From assembly GCF_000429845.1 (NCBI RefSeq), contig NZ_AUCQ01000041.1, forward strand, positions 1 to 34,838: a stretch of DNA of 34,838 nucleotides, read 5' to 3'. The stretch is from Comamonas composti DSM 21721. GTDB taxonomy: Bacteria > Pseudomonadota > Gammaproteobacteria > Burkholderiales > Burkholderiaceae_C. Below, piece by piece: positions 32,793-34,838 of the stretch. A program made the position numbers and the translations under genes. Below the pieces are notes generated by a model. That model was not told the DNA's origin and did no database searches. It saw nothing but the letters and a program-made list of their open reading frames with translations. Numbering within the stretch: position 1 is the first letter of the stretch; every line of letters begins with the position of its first letter.

Positions 32793-32808
32793 CAGCAAGC
32801 GCTGTCAG
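32793..32808. repeat. Short family 2 repeat arm after pyrX
   Basis: CAGCAAGCGCTGTCAG closely matches the right arm at 27337-27352 (GCAAGCGCTGGCAGCT). It is an isolated arm downstream of the pyr operon. Confidence 0.35.
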
Positions 32809-32836
32809 AGAAAGGCGTGCGGAGCCGGTCATGAGC

Positions 32837-32855
32837 GGTCGGCTTGCAGCCGACC
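32837..32855 (+). terminator. Hairpin downstream of pyrX
   Basis: GGTCGGCT (32837-32844) pairs perfectly with AGCCGACC (32848-32855) around a three-base loop. No U-tract follows (TTCCTGGG), so it may stabilise the 3' end or help Rho-dependent termination rather than terminate alone. The rest of 32764-33020 holds no credible gene and marks the passage into AT-rich DNA. Confidence 0.4.
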
Positions 32856-33020
32856 TTCCTGGGTAAGCGCAAAGCGGCCAGTTTTGCTCCAAGAATGTGT
32901 TCAAAACCTTCCGGGCAAGAGGATCAAGAATGCCAAGTGGATGATTGCAAGCGGGTTAACTGAAGTCCGACCTGTTTGCACAAAAATTCGCAAACGCCTT
33001 ATGAGAATTATTCATGCTCA

Positions 33021-33380
33021 TTAAATATTTTTGTTTTGCTTTTTAATTTGCGAAAAAATATACAAAAATAGAAATAAGATATTTAAAAAAAAGAATAATA
33101 ATATTAATGTTTCATATTTTGAAAATGGTACTTTTTTTGCAACAAAATAATATGAGAGAAAACAACATGAAAAAATAAATATTGATTTTATTTTATATTT
33201 GGATTTTAATTTTTTGATTATTAAAATTGCGGAAAAAATGAATGAGAAATATATTAAAAAAGCCTCATAAACAACGGCAATCCCTCCTGATGCGAATGAG
33301 AAATCAGCACAAATAAAGCAAAAGTAAAAAACCAAGCAACATTCACATAAAAAATTACTCACACGGACAAGATAATCCAT
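33021..33380 (-). CDS. Small hydrophobic membrane protein, unknown
   Basis: This 119-residue protein in strongly AT-rich DNA has about four hydrophobic spans separated by Lys-rich turns (KKLKSKYKIK, VAKKVPF) and a Lys/Asn-rich tail, so it is probably an inner-membrane protein. I do not recognise the family. The start is well supported: GGAGGG lies a few bases before ATG 33380. It lies last in the minus-strand run downstream of the VgrG-Rhs chimera. This position and the foreign composition suggest an accessory or membrane immunity protein, but that is inference only. Confidence 0.6.
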   Translation of the reverse strand: MDYLVRVSNFLCECCLVFYFCFICADFSFASGGIAVVYEAFLIYFSFIFSAILIIKKLKSKYKIKSIFIFSCCFLSYYFVAKKVPFSKYETLILLFFFLNILFLFLYIFSQIKKQNKNI

Positions 33381-33389
33381 TAATCCCTC

Positions 33390-33590
33390 CTATTTTGAAT
33401 GCATTCCACGCTTGTCTTGTAACTTGAAATATTGATCTATTGCTATCTGGGGCAGATAACTCTTATGTAGCATGAGAAAGCTTTTCAATATAACTTTCAT
33501 CACCTCTCCGCTCCTGGAGCCCGTATGAGCAGGCGATGTCGTATCCTGAATGGAATATAGGGCGAAGCCTGCAAATAAAAATTTATTCAT
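33390..33590 (-). CDS. Short ORF, doubtful
   Basis: This 66-codon frame lies between the two AT-rich genes. A better start may be the internal ATG preceded by GGAGAGG near 33500, giving about 36 residues (MKVILKSFLMLHKSYL…). The first half has higher G+C than its surroundings, as if patched from another source. Its stop is nine bases before the next start, with the ribosome site of that gene in between, so it may serve for coupling. No family is recognised. Confidence 0.3.
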   Translation of the reverse strand: MNKFLFAGFALYSIQDTTSPAHTGSRSGEVMKVILKSFLMLHKSYLPQIAIDQYFKLQDKRGMHSK

Positions 33591-33620
33591 CTTAACTTTT
33601 ATATTTGCAAAATATAAAAA

Positions 33621-34178
33621 CTACAAATCTTCAATTTTAATTCTTGAGATATATTCTTTGTTTTCATCATATCTGATAAAATAGATACGCAAATTATATT
33701 TGCTTGCCCCCCATTTCAAAAAACAACGAGCCATATCTTTTTCATTTTTATTTAAACAATGCTTGGCAAAGGGGGTAAGTATATTTGTAGAATCAATTAA
33801 GATGATTTTTTCCCTCCATTCTTCCAAATAAATGTAGCCTGATATTCTTGAAAAGTAAAATAATAAAATAGAATTAAAAATATCTTCTGGTATACGACTT
33901 GAAATAACCAATCGATCACAGGTTTCATCAGGACAATACTCTGTAACACGATTTCTCGATTTATTTTTTACTATTACTCCGCCAAAAGGTAGTGATGAAA
34001 GTGATTTGAAAGTGCTGCTTTTATAATATTCTTTATCTTTCTCCTCAGCAAAAGAATTATTACTTAGAAGGATGAGCAACAGGGATTGTTTCACCAGGAA
34101 CAAGCTCAGGAACCCCGTTGCCGGGAGACATTTGAAGATGCCAGTGATTTCTTCCTGGATTATTTTCAAAAATTTCAA
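33621..34178 (-). CDS. Unknown exported or membrane-anchored protein behind Rhs, candidate immunity protein
   Basis: This frame has up to 185 residues. TTG 34178 has AGAGGAG at six bases but overlaps the Rhs end by about 120 bases. GTG 34094 (157 residues) overlaps by about 35 and would begin with a short signal-like MKQSLLLILLSNNSFA. Both starts place a hydrophobic segment before EEKDKEYYK, so export or membrane anchoring is likely. The body is AT-rich, with a possible disulphide pair (YCPDETCDR) and two more Cys near the C-terminus. No family is recognised. Position directly after an Rhs C-terminus, overlapping it, fits an immunity gene; a periplasmic location would imply a toxin acting in the periplasm. 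Confidence 0.55.
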   Translation of the reverse strand: MKFLKIIQEEITGIFKCLPATGFLSLFLVKQSLLLILLSNNSFAEEKDKEYYKSSTFKSLSSLPFGGVIVKNKSRNRVTEYCPDETCDRLVISSRIPEDIFNSILLFYFSRISGYIYLEEWREKIILIDSTNILTPFAKHCLNKNEKDMARCFLKWGASKYNLRIYFIRYDENKEYISRIKIEDL

Positions 34179-34838
34179 GTTGAGCTCCTCTGAAACCGCA
34201 TGCTGCAGCGCAGGTGCTTACCACCCTGGCTCGCCCAAACGCGCCGTAGTCCGCTTCCCAGATGGTTTTCCCTTGGGCATCAGTCAGATCCATCGGTGTG
34301 CCTAGGTGGTCGCACTGGAACCAGGCCAGCCCTGGCTTGGCATGATCGGGGCTCTGCCTGCTCTGAACCATGGGCGTAAAACTGCCTGGCGCATAGAGAT
34401 AATCGGTTTGGCTTTGGGTATTGTGCTCCAGCGCAAGGGTGCAGCCCGCCACCATGGCGCGTAGATTGCCGCTGCCGCTGCCGCTGCCGCTGCCGCTGCC
34501 GCTGCCGCTGCCGCTGCCGCGCTTGCCCACAGCGCCAGCCTCTTCCATGCGCACCTTGACCAGACTCTCTCCCTCGCCGGGCTCCAGATAGTCACCGGGC
34601 CAGCGGTAGATCTCCTGCTGGTTGTGGCCGGTCTCGCGCGGCATCCTGCTCCTCGATTGCAGCCTGGCGCGTGGCTTGGTGAAGTCAAAATCGTCGCTGA
34701 CCCATTGGCCCGGGGTCAGGGTGTCGGCCACGTCAAAGCGGCTGCAATACTCCTCATCGAGCTTGGCGCTCTCGCCATAAAAGCTGATGCGCTCATAGGC
34801 CGCGCTCTCGAAGGGACGGTGGGCGCCGGCATCGTCGA
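34060..34838 (-). CDS. VgrG-Rhs chimera, 3' part (continues beyond the window)
   Basis: The open frame enters from the window edge. Its first part is the gp27-like region of a type VI secretion VgrG spike: AHRPFESAAYERISFYGES, DFDFTKPRA, EIYRWPGDYLEPGEGESL and NLRAMVAGCTLALEHN. At DYLY it changes to the end of an Rhs core: YAPGSFTPMVQ, then FQCDHLGTPMDLTDAQGK, WEADYGAFGRARV. After that come only about 46 residues of variable C-terminus (FRGAQLEIF, NPGRNHWHLQ) before the stop. VgrG gp5/needle parts and most Rhs repeats are missing, so it is either a recombinant toxin-tip cassette or a decayed fusion. A Gly-Ser run sits in the VgrG part. The true start lies outside the window. Confidence 0.75.
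   Translation of the reverse strand, partial: DDAGAHRPFESAAYERISFYGESAKLDEEYCSRFDVADTLTPGQWVSDDFDFTKPRARLQSRSRMPRETGHNQQEIYRWPGDYLEPGEGESLVKVRMEEAGAVGKRGSGSGSGSGSGSGSGSGNLRAMVAGCTLALEHNTQSQTDYLYAPGSFTPMVQSRQSPDHAKPGLAWFQCDHLGTPMDLTDAQGKTIWEADYGAFGRARVVSTCAAACGFRGAQLEIFENNPGRNHWHLQMSPGNGVPELVPGETIPVAHPSK
34471..34518. repeat. Hexanucleotide microsatellite (eight GCTGCC units)
   Basis: Eight perfect GCTGCC units (GGCAGC on the coding minus strand) encode an alternating Gly-Ser run within the VgrG part of the chimera. The unit is a multiple of three, so slippage changes linker length without breaking the frame. Confidence 0.95.

Noticed and set aside
34471..34518. Repeat cluster considered as a CRISPR array
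   Set aside because: Contiguous six-base units with no spacers; it is a microsatellite within a coding frame.

Overview
The window is a high-G+C chromosomal segment of a beta-proteobacterium, most likely family Comamonadaceae (Comamonas or Delftia-like). The evidence is a PilGHIJ-ChpA twitching cluster, a pyrR-pyrB-pyrX pyrimidine operon behind yqgE-ruvX, and two families of short dispersed repeats between genes of a kind I associate with this family. The genus is an inference; no rRNA gene is present.

Layout. 1-4820: a succinate-semialdehyde dehydrogenase, then divergent FbpC (ATPase) and FbpB (permease) of a ferric-iron-type importer with no binding protein nearby. 4897-6993: a short ArsC-like reductase and a periplasmic Do-family (HtrA) protease. 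7110-9310: an unusual pair, a soluble PstB-like ABC ATPase fused to a dual-specificity-type phosphatase, followed by a Roadblock/LC7 protein. They sit behind a leader with a perfect palindrome and a terminator-like hairpin. 9413-12681: a response regulator whose start codon lies inside a perfect 20-bp inverted repeat, its sensor kinase, and a GAF-GGDEF diguanylate cyclase. 12860-17628: an amino acid permease, DNA glycosylase Tag, HemL, a ThiD-like kinase and a 57-residue rubredoxin. 17678-27269: pilG, pilH, pilI, pilJ and the 1997-residue hybrid kinase chpA, which together form the chemosensory pathway controlling type IV pili. 27359-32763: photolyase PhrB, then divergently yqgE-ruvX-pyrR-pyrB-pyrX. 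The last gene has lost the metal ligands of a real dihydroorotase.

From about 32930 the composition collapses to AT-rich DNA holding small orphan ORFs on the minus strand. From about 34100 it returns to high G+C with the 3' end of a minus-strand VgrG-Rhs chimera that runs off the window. This looks like a polymorphic-toxin cassette with candidate immunity genes behind it, inserted after the pyr operon.

Strongest leads for something undescribed are the ABC-ATPase/phosphatase fusion with its Roadblock partner, the hairpin on the response-regulator start, and the VgrG-Rhs chimera with its AT-rich downstream ORFs.
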